From an uncultured Eubacterium sp. (GTDB taxonomy: Bacteria > Bacillota > Clostridia > Oscillospirales > Acutalibacteraceae): a stretch of 33,304 nucleotides of DNA. Below the pieces are notes generated by a model. It was given only the letters and a program-made list of their open reading frames with translations. It did no database searches and was not told where the DNA came from. Shown here piece after piece: positions 26,955 through 33,304 of this stretch. The position numbers and the translations under genes were made by a program. Position 1 is the stretch's first letter. Each line of letters opens with the position of its first letter. The stretch is from the NCBI GenBank assembly GCA_934512155.1, contig CAKSWS010000014.1:1-33304 (forward strand), in the 5' to 3' direction.

Positions 26955-27719
26955 TTCGCCTTTAATTTTTTTCAAGGCATTTTTTTCAAGTCTGCTTACT
27001 TGCGCCTGTGAAATGCCCACTTCTTCTGCCACTTCCATTTGGGTTTTGCCTTGCATAAAGCGAAGATACATAATATTTCGCTCTCTGTTATCAAGTTTTT
27101 TTATTTCATCTTTAATTGAAATTTCATCAACCCAGTCTTTGTCAGTAGAACTGTCGCCGACTTGGTCCATAACATAAATTGTATCGCCACCGTCATTATA
27201 CACCGGTTCATACAGTGAGACAGGATCAACAATGGCTTCAAGAGCAAGCACCACATCACTTTTTTTCATGTTAAGTTTTTCTGCAATTTGTTCTACGGTT
27301 GGTTCTTTTCCGTATTTGTTTATAAGCTGTTCTTTAATCTGCATTGCTTTGTACGCCGTGTCTCTCATACTTCGGCTTACTCTTACCGGGTTGTCGTCTC
27401 TTAAATATCGTCTTATTTCGCCTATACACATCGGCACGGCATATGTGCTGAAACGAAGGTTTAGGCTTGTGTCAAAATTATCTATGGCTTTTATAAGCCC
27501 AATAACGCCTACTTGAAACAAATCATCCATTGATTCGCCTCTGTTTTGGAAACGCTGAATAACCGATAATACAAGCCTTAAATTGCCTGTTATAAGTTCC
27601 TCACGTGCTTTTTTATTTCCGCTTTGTGCTTTTTTCAATAATTCAATTTTATCTTTTTCTTTTAAAACTTTTAATTCATTAGTATTTATACCGCAAATTT
27701 CTACTTTATTAAATTGCAT
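26952..27719 (-). CDS. sigG: Forespore sigma factor SigG
   Basis: Late forespore sigma factor in endospore formers. At 255 aa it has region 2 (RLVLSVIQRFQNRGESMDDLFQVG, FSTYAVPMCIGEIRRYLRD), region 3 (VSRSMRDTAYKA, DPVSLYEPVYNDGGD) and region 4 (ERNIMYLRFMQGKTQMEVAEE, GISQAQVSRLEK). The segment NKVEICGINT at the N-terminus and YVMDQVGD are SigG-specific. ATG 27719 aligns with the B. subtilis start and has GGTGG upstream; the longer frame to 27764 is rejected. It stands alone here, not next to spoIIGA-sigE as in Bacillus. Confidence 0.95.
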   Translation of the reverse strand: MQFNKVEICGINTNELKVLKEKDKIELLKKAQSGNKKAREELITGNLRLVLSVIQRFQNRGESMDDLFQVGVIGLIKAIDNFDTSLNLRFSTYAVPMCIGEIRRYLRDDNPVRVSRSMRDTAYKAMQIKEQLINKYGKEPTVEQIAEKLNMKKSDVVLALEAIVDPVSLYEPVYNDGGDTIYVMDQVGDSSTDKDWVDEISIKDEIKKLDNRERNIMYLRFMQGKTQMEVAEEVGISQAQVSRLEKNALKKIKGE

Positions 27720-27753
27720 ACATAACCACCATTCAAAAATTATGTACGCTTTT

Positions 27754-27782
27754 ATTATTGCCAAATTTTTTTACTGTAAAAC
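27754..27782 (-). promoter_or_regulatory. Possible sigma-F/sigma-G type promoter of sigG
   Basis: On the minus strand GGCAATAAT (27754-27762) fits the forespore -10 consensus GGNNANNHT fully, with GTTTT (27778-27782) 15 nt upstream as an imperfect -35. Start near 27747 would leave a 28-nt leader. Forespore control of sigG is known in Bacillus; the match here is short and could be chance. Confidence 0.4.
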
Positions 27783-27796
27783 AATTATTTTAAATA

Positions 27797-27825
27797 TTGA
27801 TTTTAGATGTATGTAGTGATAAAAT
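27797..27825 (+). promoter_or_regulatory. sigma-A promoter of the YoaK-family gene
   Basis: TTGATT (27797-27802), 17-nt spacer and TAAAAT (27820-27825). Predicted start is near 27832, ahead of the AGAAG ribosome-binding site at 27846-27850. Confidence 0.55.
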
Positions 27826-27857
27826 ACTTTCGTTATTAAAAGAAAAGAAGTGAGTTT

Positions 27858-28541
27858 TTGGTTTTGAAAAATACAAAGCAAATGAGCGAAAACTTTGTTT
27901 TAGGTATTTCGCTGGCCGTTGTTGGCGGTTTTTTAGATGCTTATACTTATATAACCAGGGGTGGCGTTTTTGCTAACGCTCAAACGGGTAATATCGTTTT
28001 GCTTGGCATTAATGTTGCAAAAGGCGATTTCTTTAAGGCAGGTCATTATTTAATACCGGTTGTAGCTTTTGCTGTGGGTATTTTGCTTTCCGAATTTATT
28101 AAATTATGGCTTAAAGAGAGCCAAGTTATACATTGGCGGCAAATTATAATTTTTATTGAAGCGGCATTGTTATTGGGTACATCTTTAATTCCGCCTAACC
28201 AACATAATGCTGTTGTAAACACTGCAGTTTCATTTGTTTGTGCTTTACAGGTTCAGGCGTTTAGGGTTATTAATAATAACACTGTTGCAACAACTATGTG
28301 TACAGGTAATTTAAGAAGCGGTACAGAGTTGCTTTTCCTTGCAATTACAGATAAAGATAAATCTTTGATTAAACGCAGTTTGACTTATTACGGGATTATT
28401 TTGTCGTTTATAATCGGTGCTGTATGCGGTTCGTTGTTAACAAATGTTTTAAACACTAAAAGTGTCTATTTTGCAGTAATTATTCTTATTTTTCCATTTG
28501 TTTTAATGTTTAAAAAATCAGAAAATATTGAAATGTCATAA
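27858..28541 (+). CDS. YoaK family (DUF1275) membrane protein
   Basis: A 227-aa polytopic membrane protein with about six helices. The DUF1275 signature is clear: GGFLDAYTYITRGGVFANAQTGNIVLLG near the N-terminus, and QVQAFRVINNNTVATTMCTGNLRS in the middle. Biochemical function is unknown. The start is taken as TTG 27858 after AGAAGTGAG; a second TTG at 27864 is possible, and the first ATG lies at 27882. It is divergent from sigG and monocistronic. Confidence 0.87.
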   Translation: MVLKNTKQMSENFVLGISLAVVGGFLDAYTYITRGGVFANAQTGNIVLLGINVAKGDFFKAGHYLIPVVAFAVGILLSEFIKLWLKESQVIHWRQIIIFIEAALLLGTSLIPPNQHNAVVNTAVSFVCALQVQAFRVINNNTVATTMCTGNLRSGTELLFLAITDKDKSLIKRSLTYYGIILSFIIGAVCGSLLTNVLNTKSVYFAVIILIFPFVLMFKKSENIEMS

Positions 28542-28549
28542 CTATATTT

Positions 28550-28587
28550 GCAAAAAAAGAGCAGTTCAATTTGAACTGCCCTTTTTT
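28550..28587. terminator. Bidirectional rho-independent terminator
   Basis: AAAAAAGAGCAGTTCAA and TTGAACTGCCCTTTTTT form a long stem with one A-C mismatch and a tight loop, flanked by A and T runs. It serves the YoaK-family gene and the convergent prs operon. Confidence 0.9.
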
Positions 28588-28588
28588 A

Positions 28589-29176
28589 TTATTTTGTTGT
28601 TGTTTCTGTAGTAGTTTCAGCGTCTTTTTTTAAATCACCAAGCATATCTGCCAATGATTTTTGATTAAGCGTGTCTACCTTATCAAATTTCAACGTTTCA
28701 TCATCTTTAACTTTTTCGCCGTTGTCGTCAACTAAACGAAGTGTTAACGTATATCCTGTTAAAGAAAATTTGTAAGTAATTTCTTGCTTAGAACGATTGT
28801 TTACCAAAATAAGTTTATCACCTTTTGTTTCATAAGTGCCGGAAAAATTGAAAGATGAAATATATGTGTCATATTCGCCGTCTTCGTAAAAAACATAAGC
28901 GGAAAGTCCCGGAGCATCTTGACTTTGCCATTTTCCGATTAACTTATCTTTATCTTTTGTTATAATGCTTAAAGAATAGGTGATTGGATTAACGTCATTG
29001 GTAATGCATACTGCCGTTATACAAATTGCTATAGCCAAAATTACTGCAATTACTATTGAAATAATAAGTTGCTTTTTTGTAAAAGTCTTTTTTTCTTTTA
29101 CTTGTTTGGTTTCTGCAACTTCTTCACTTAAGTTTTGATTTTTAGATTTGACTTCTTTTGAGTTGAGTTTTTTCAT
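28589..29176 (-). CDS. Membrane-anchored protein with DUF5640/lipocalin-like domain
   Basis: 195 aa. A charged cytoplasmic N-terminus (1-32) is followed by one transmembrane helix (about 36-58, LIISIVIAVILAIAICITAVCI). The extracellular beta-barrel-like domain begins GKWQSQDAPG and has YVFYEDGEYDTY, FSGTYETKGDKLIL and LTLR, the DUF5640 pattern. A tail rich in Thr and Glu ends AETTTETTTK. Function is unknown. The ATG directly follows the TAA of the upstream PRPP synthetase gene with no gap, so the two are co-transcribed and probably coupled. Confidence 0.75.
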   Translation of the reverse strand: MKKLNSKEVKSKNQNLSEEVAETKQVKEKKTFTKKQLIISIVIAVILAIAICITAVCITNDVNPITYSLSIITKDKDKLIGKWQSQDAPGLSAYVFYEDGEYDTYISSFNFSGTYETKGDKLILVNNRSKQEITYKFSLTGYTLTLRLVDDNGEKVKDDETLKFDKVDTLNQKSLADMLGDLKKDAETTTETTTK

Positions 29177-30355
29177 TTAGGCTTTCAATCCTTTTTTTCT
29201 TAAAAGTGCATCAATTTTGATTGATGAATCGAGAAGAGAAGAAACAGACATATCATGGTTGAGTGTATCAAGGAAATAAGCAATAAATTTTGAAAGTTCA
29301 ACAGATTGATACCATTCTCTTGAAAGAAGTTCGGGAGTTTGATATACACCGTTTGTTGTAAATACTTTTTCAAAAACGCCTTGTTCATATGCTTCATCAA
29401 ATACTTGAAGTCCGTTTGCAAAAAGACCGAACGTTGTGCAAACAAAAATTCTTGCAGCACCTAAATTTTTAAGTTTTTTAGCAACTTCAAGCATTGATTC
29501 GCCTGAAGAAATCATATCATCAATGATAAATACATCTTTTCCTTCTACGCTTGAACCAAGGAATTCATGAGCTACAATAGGGTTTCTTCCGTTTACAACT
29601 CTTGTAAAATCTCTTCTTTTGTAGAACATACCAAGGTTAACACCAAGCTGTGTTGCAAAGAAAATACATCTTTGCATAGCACCTTCATCAGGAGAAATAA
29701 TCATAAGGTGATTACTGTCGATTTTAAGGTCTTCAACGCTGTTAATAAGAGCTTTAATCATTTGATATGTAGGCATAACATTTTCAAAAGATTTGTGGGG
29801 AATAGAGTTTTGAACTCTTTGATCATGTGCGTCAAATGTAATAATATTTTCAACGCCTAATCCTACAAGTTCTTGAAGAGCCATTGCACAGTCAAGTGAT
29901 TCACGGCTTGCTCTTTTGTGCTGTCTGCCTTCATAAAGCATTGGCATAATAACAGAAATTCTTTTTGCTTTTGATGAGGCTGCAGAAATAACTCTTTTTA
30001 AATCTGCAAAATGGTCGTCAGGTGATTTAGGAACAGTCATTCCGTACATATCGTATGTTACACTGTAGTTAAAGCAATCAGTAACAATGTAAAGGTCATA
30101 ACCTCTGACCGTGTCATTAATAACTGCTTTGCCTTCACCGCTTCCAAAACGTGGGTTTGAAATGTCAATTAAATAACTGTCTCTTTGATAACCGAAAAAA
30201 GCAATAGAGCCCTGATGTTCGATTGCTTGCTCTTTTCTCCATTCAACAAGATATTTATCTACCTTGCCTGCAAGTGCTTCGCAACCCGGCATAGCAATAA
30301 TGCCTAACGGTCCATAAGGAATAGTTTCTACATTTTGTGCTGTTAAACGTGCCAT
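29177..30355 (-). CDS. Ribose-phosphate pyrophosphokinase, long divergent form
   Basis: Makes PRPP from ribose-5-phosphate and ATP for nucleotide, histidine and tryptophan synthesis. It has the two-domain PRTase fold: metal-binding H177 in ITFDAHDQRV, DEGAMQRCIFFATQLG, and the PRPP loop VFIIDDMISSGES (D279, D280). At 392 aa it is well over the usual 315 and carries an N-terminal insertion. The loop SSGES replaces the usual DTAGT-like sequence, and YEGRQHKRASRE replaces Y-RQDRK. Long forms occur in Clostridia. Activity is likely but not certain; a related PRTase is possible. AGGAG precedes ATG 30355. Confidence 0.88.
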   Translation of the reverse strand: MARLTAQNVETIPYGPLGIIAMPGCEALAGKVDKYLVEWRKEQAIEHQGSIAFFGYQRDSYLIDISNPRFGSGEGKAVINDTVRGYDLYIVTDCFNYSVTYDMYGMTVPKSPDDHFADLKRVISAASSKAKRISVIMPMLYEGRQHKRASRESLDCAMALQELVGLGVENIITFDAHDQRVQNSIPHKSFENVMPTYQMIKALINSVEDLKIDSNHLMIISPDEGAMQRCIFFATQLGVNLGMFYKRRDFTRVVNGRNPIVAHEFLGSSVEGKDVFIIDDMISSGESMLEVAKKLKNLGAARIFVCTTFGLFANGLQVFDEAYEQGVFEKVFTTNGVYQTPELLSREWYQSVELSKFIAYFLDTLNHDMSVSSLLDSSIKIDALLRKKGLKA

Positions 30356-30387
30356 TTTTATATTCTCCTTCAGTTTTATGCGCTTGT

Positions 30388-30416
30388 ATTTTACACTATT
30401 TATTATATATTGTAAA
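30388..30416 (-). promoter_or_regulatory. sigma-A promoter of the PRPP synthetase operon
   Basis: TTTACA (30411-30416), 17-nt spacer and TAAAAT (30388-30393) on the minus strand. Predicted start is near 30381, ahead of AAGGAG. No terminator was found between it and the upstream YfhO stop, so read-through from that gene is possible. Confidence 0.6.
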
Positions 30417-30465
30417 TATTATTTTGAAGTTTTAACTAAATTGTCATTATTTGGCGAATAAAATT

Positions 30466-32040
30466 CTACACTTTATTAGAATTTGTTCTTTTTTTGCGTT
30501 TTAAAACAAATAATCCAGATAATGTCAATATAGTAACAGCTGAAATTACGCAGCCGATAGTTAATCCTTTTGGAGAATATTTGTATTTAATTTCATGTGT
30601 TCCGGGTTTAAGCATAATTCCTAATTGACTGTTGCCTATTGCAAACGTTTCTGCTTTTTCACCATCAACCGTTATTGTCCATCCTTCATCATACGGAATT
30701 GATGAATATAAAACACAGTTACTTTTGGCTTTAATGGTTCCTGTAATTTCAGTTTCGCTAAAATCGGTTATATTGATTGATTGGGAGTTTAATAATTTAT
30801 ATCCTGCTTTTAAAACAGTGTCGTCTGCACTGTAACAATAAATGTCATAATTGCCGCTTGCATTATCAAGGTTTGTGCAATCAAGTGAAATGGTTATCTC
30901 TTCGTCTACTGTTTTATATCCCAAATCTAAAATATACGGAGTTTCTATTGATTGAGTAATACTGTCATCGTTGCTTGTGCAAGATAAATTTTTAATTTCT
31001 CTTGAAGATACATAAAGGTAAACATTACCATTAATATTGGGTTTAATTGTTATGTCTATAGAGCCTGTATTTGAATTGCCGCTGTATTGATATTCACCGT
31101 TTGAAGTTACATCATTGCCTATAATACCATCGTGTGTGCAATTTATATAGTTAACCTCTTTAAATACATCGGAAAAGCCTGTTGACAGTTTAAACCAATT
31201 ACTTTGAACATCAAACGGATTTCCTTCTTCAGTGTTCCATTCGTTTATATTTTCATTTACACAATATGAAATAGGAAGAAAATAATCGTTTGTAAAAACA
31301 ACTGATTTTCCGTTGCTGCATTCGTAGTATTTGGTGTAAAGATTTGTTGACGGTCTTGTGTTTTCACCTGTATAAATAATGTATTTCATGTTGTACATCA
31401 TATTATACACAGGAGTTTGGGTGTTATATGTGTAACTGTTAATTCTGTTGCCGTACATACCTAAACTGTATTGTAAACCGGAGTAGTTTTCATTTGCCAT
31501 GGATGAAAAAACACTGATTCCGTTATATCCGTAAAGGCAAGGGTCCATTCTGGTATTCAGTTCAGAAAGTTCTGTTTTATAAAGCGAATCGTCATTATCT
31601 TCAATGTAATTTACACATTCTGTGTATGCAGGGTAGTTAACGGTGTAATCGCTTAATTTTTGCGAAAGTCCCAGTGCTTTTGTGTCGCACACAATAATTT
31701 CACAGAAAGTTATTGCTACTACAACAGTACCGATAATAAGTTTGTTGATTTTTTTTCTTGTATAAGCAAAGAAAAATGCACACCAAATAATTATAAATGC
31801 TATTGTTGCATAGATAGTATAATCGCTCATTTTTGATGTTGCCGTTTCTTGTGCAATAACAATTAAAGCAATCCACGCCATTGAAACAAATCCAATATCT
31901 TTAATGCTTATTGCCTTAATATTGTTAATTGTTTTGCAGGAAATTACAAGTAACAAAAATGAATACATGTATGAAAATCTGTATGGCAAATCATTTGGAA
32001 AATGTAAAGCATGCCAAATGTAATTGGCAATATTATTGTC
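30466..32040 (-). CDS. YfhO-family membrane protein, C-terminal segment in +1 frame
   Basis: Second part of the broken YfhO gene. Reading this frame from 32040 gives DNNIANYIWHALHFPNDLPYRFSYMYSFL, the conserved YfhO core (WH...PN.LPYRFSF), so homology begins right where the other frame stops. Several transmembrane helices follow. Next comes a large extracellular domain (about residues 120-480) and a last helix near the end (LTIGCVISAVTILTLSGLFVL) with a basic KRKKR tail. The first possible start in this frame is a TTG at 31989, inside the conserved motif and without a ribosome-binding site, so independent translation is unlikely. With the first part the YfhO region totals about 870 aa, the normal family length. 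Confidence 0.8.
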   Translation of the reverse strand, partial: DNNIANYIWHALHFPNDLPYRFSYMYSFLLLVISCKTINNIKAISIKDIGFVSMAWIALIVIAQETATSKMSDYTIYATIAFIIIWCAFFFAYTRKKINKLIIGTVVVAITFCEIIVCDTKALGLSQKLSDYTVNYPAYTECVNYIEDNDDSLYKTELSELNTRMDPCLYGYNGISVFSSMANENYSGLQYSLGMYGNRINSYTYNTQTPVYNMMYNMKYIIYTGENTRPSTNLYTKYYECSNGKSVVFTNDYFLPISYCVNENINEWNTEEGNPFDVQSNWFKLSTGFSDVFKEVNYINCTHDGIIGNDVTSNGEYQYSGNSNTGSIDITIKPNINGNVYLYVSSREIKNLSCTSNDDSITQSIETPYILDLGYKTVDEEITISLDCTNLDNASGNYDIYCYSADDTVLKAGYKLLNSQSINITDFSETEITGTIKAKSNCVLYSSIPYDEGWTITVDGEKAETFAIGNSQLGIMLKPGTHEIKYKYSPKGLTIGCVISAVTILTLSGLFVLKRKKRTNSNKV

Positions 32041-32047
32041 AAAACAG
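32038..32047 (-). other. +1 frameshift site (CTG-TTT-TGA-C)
   Basis: On the minus strand the upstream YfhO frame ends CTG TTT TGA, and homology resumes one base further on at GAC AAT AAT. Removing one T from the TTTT run (32041-32044) rejoins the protein as LLFDNNI. The sequence TTT-TGA-C resembles the prfB recoding site CTT-TGA-C, but no Shine-Dalgarno-like element lies 3-6 nt upstream. Confidence 0.7.
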
Positions 32048-33304
32048 TAAGAGTAATATATAAATTCCTTTTTCTTTTGTTTTAATATTTTTATTGATTA
32101 CAAATAAAGGAACAAGTATCAGTGTTAAAACGCCGCAGTAAACGTTTGGCAATACATCATCACCGCTTGAGCGTATAGTTGTTTCCAGTAATGCAAAATG
32201 ATTTTTAATAAAATCAAATATTCCAAAGTAACTTTCAAATGTTTTTGGGAATGTTCCTGATGTTGCACTTGATGATGTAAGAATAAAGTATACCGGTACA
32301 AGGAAAAAAGCGCAAATCATTCCAACACAAAGAGAAGATAAGGCAAAGTAAATCCCTCTGTTTATGAATTTATTACAAAGAATCTTATTTTTAGTATTCT
32401 TAGCTTCAATTTTGCTGCTTAAACTATTATCCATGAAATAATATGCAACGAAGTAAATTACAGCAAAAATGCAAGCCATATAGCCCATGTAATAATTGCA
32501 AAACAGCATAAGAGCCAATGAAATAATGTACAACTTTGGCTTACCTTCGTTAATTATTTTTTCTACGCCTAATACTACAAACGGGAATAGAACTAATGCG
32601 TCAAGCCACATAATATTCCAAAAATAAGCAAGAAAATAAGCAGAAAATGCATAAAACAGTCCAAAAACACTGATGAATACATTGTTTATTTTTTGACTTT
32701 TTCTTAAATAGTATGAAAATGAGCCGGAAGAGAGAATGCATTTTAATCCAACAAGAAAACTTATTGCAAAGGGCATCTGAATTCTGTCAAATAAAAAAAT
32801 CAATACACTTAAAGGGCTTGAAAGATAATTAAAATAATTACCTAAAAAACTTGAACCTCCGCCTGAAGTGAAGCTGTATATAAAACTTTTTCTTTCAACA
32901 ATTCTGTCAAACAATTCTGTGAAGAGCGGACCGTATTGATGATATAAGTCCATTCTTAAAACAGTTGTATCTCCAAAAGGGAAAACGCTAAATAATATAT
33001 AGAAAAATAACAAGCAAATTAATGCACCAAGCATTGATAAAAATGAATATCTGTTATCAAAAAATATTTTATAAATTCTGCCGTTTTTCTTGTTTTCCGC
33101 ACTGCTTAAACAATCAAATACAAATACTCTTGCAACGGCGTAATTTAATATGAATACGAATACTCCGGTTGCAAACCAAGCGGAATATGAATATCCGTTT
33201 AAAAGTTTGCAGATGATTAAATCAAATAATTTGTATATGCCAAAATGAAGTAAACAATTTAAAACAGAAATTAAAAATTGTTTAGCTGTTGAATTAATCC
33301 CTTC
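32039..33304 (-). CDS. GtrA-like/YfhO fused membrane protein, N-terminal segment (cut by window edge)
   Basis: Open with no stop from the window end to 32039 (421 codons). Residues 1-66 look like the C-terminal half of a GtrA domain: KQFLISVLNCLLHFGIYKLF, then SAWFATGVFVFILNYAVARV followed by FVFD. GtrA proteins are proposed flippases for lipid-linked sugars. After a short charged linker (SSAENKKNGRIYK) the YfhO domain begins (FFDNRYSFLSMLGALICLLF, FPFGDTTVLRMDLYHQYGPL) with many helices. YfhO is a GT-C-like glycosyltransferase, in B. subtilis paired with CsbB for teichoic acid glycosylation. The only in-frame ATG near the junction (33034) is inside the first YfhO helix and lacks a ribosome-binding site, so a true fusion is favoured. 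Confidence 0.75.
   Translation of the reverse strand, partial: EGINSTAKQFLISVLNCLLHFGIYKLFDLIICKLLNGYSYSAWFATGVFVFILNYAVARVFVFDCLSSAENKKNGRIYKIFFDNRYSFLSMLGALICLLFFYILFSVFPFGDTTVLRMDLYHQYGPLFTELFDRIVERKSFIYSFTSGGGSSFLGNYFNYLSSPLSVLIFLFDRIQMPFAISFLVGLKCILSSGSFSYYLRKSQKINNVFISVFGLFYAFSAYFLAYFWNIMWLDALVLFPFVVLGVEKIINEGKPKLYIISLALMLFCNYYMGYMACIFAVIYFVAYYFMDNSLSSKIEAKNTKNKILCNKFINRGIYFALSSLCVGMICAFFLVPVYFILTSSSATSGTFPKTFESYFGIFDFIKNHFALLETTIRSSGDDVLPNVYCGVLTLILVPLFVINKNIKTKEKGIYILLLLF

Noticed and set aside
33035..33304. Treating this stretch as non-coding upstream DNA of the YfhO gene
   Set aside because: It is fully open in the YfhO frame and encodes hydrophobic GtrA-like sequence.
1..33304. 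CRISPR array, prophage or transposon
   Set aside because: No regularly spaced repeats, integrase, transposase or phage structural genes were seen.

Overview
The window is chromosomal DNA of a low-GC, spore-forming member of the Clostridia. Very A+T-rich codon choice, strong Shine-Dalgarno sequences, vegetative promoters with 17-nt spacers, a SAM-I (S-box) riboswitch on metK, and spoIIID and sigG all point this way. The carbohydrate genes (araBAD-type, a GH36-like glycosidase, a LacZ-type GH2 enzyme) suggest a gut or plant-fibre Ruminococcaceae/Oscillospirales-like bacterium. That lineage is an inference, not something the sequence proves. No insertion sequence, prophage or CRISPR array is visible.

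Layout. (1) 1-158: two tRNA genes on the minus strand behind one promoter. (2) 317-6104: a FGGY kinase, araA and araD form an L-arabinose operon, followed by a secreted VanW-domain protein. (3) 6193-9854, minus strand: a cytoplasmic GH36-like glycosidase, then an extended SDR fused to a C-terminal zinc ribbon, each with its own promoter. (4) 9995-11430: promoter, SAM-I riboswitch with terminator and antiterminator, metK, terminator. (5) 11507-13316, minus strand: an AIM24-family protein, proC and spoIIID. (6) 13391-18843: promoter, GH2 beta-galactosidase, acpS, nnr and a small lipoprotein in one apparent operon. (7) 18863-20611, minus strand: two small unknown proteins downstream of an RluA-type pseudouridine synthase, whose mRNA looks leaderless. 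(8) 20632-26952: a uvrB-MATE-uvrA operon with overlapping reading frames. (9) 26952-28541: sigG (minus) and a YoaK/DUF1275 membrane protein (plus), divergent. (10) 28589-30355, minus strand: an unusual long PRPP synthetase and a membrane-anchored DUF5640-like protein. (11) 30466-33304, minus strand: a large polytopic membrane protein. Its frame runs from the end of a GtrA-like domain straight into a YfhO domain, and is then broken by a +1 frameshift at TTT-TGA-C.

How the genes work together. Arabinose is isomerised, phosphorylated and epimerised to D-xylulose-5-phosphate, while the two glycosidases release sugars from small oligosaccharides. MetK makes SAM under feedback control by its own product. 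UvrA and UvrB act in nucleotide excision repair and share a transcript with a drug/toxin exporter. SpoIIID and SigG are stage- and compartment-specific sporulation regulators, each separate here from its usual partners. The most interesting locus is the GtrA-YfhO fusion. In Bacillus these are parts of a lipid-linked sugar pathway that glycosylates cell-surface polymers; here flippase-like and GT-C-like parts appear joined in one frame that would need a frameshift for full expression.

Several start codons were chosen downstream of the longest open frame, using ribosome-binding sites and family N-termini. The entries concerned say so.
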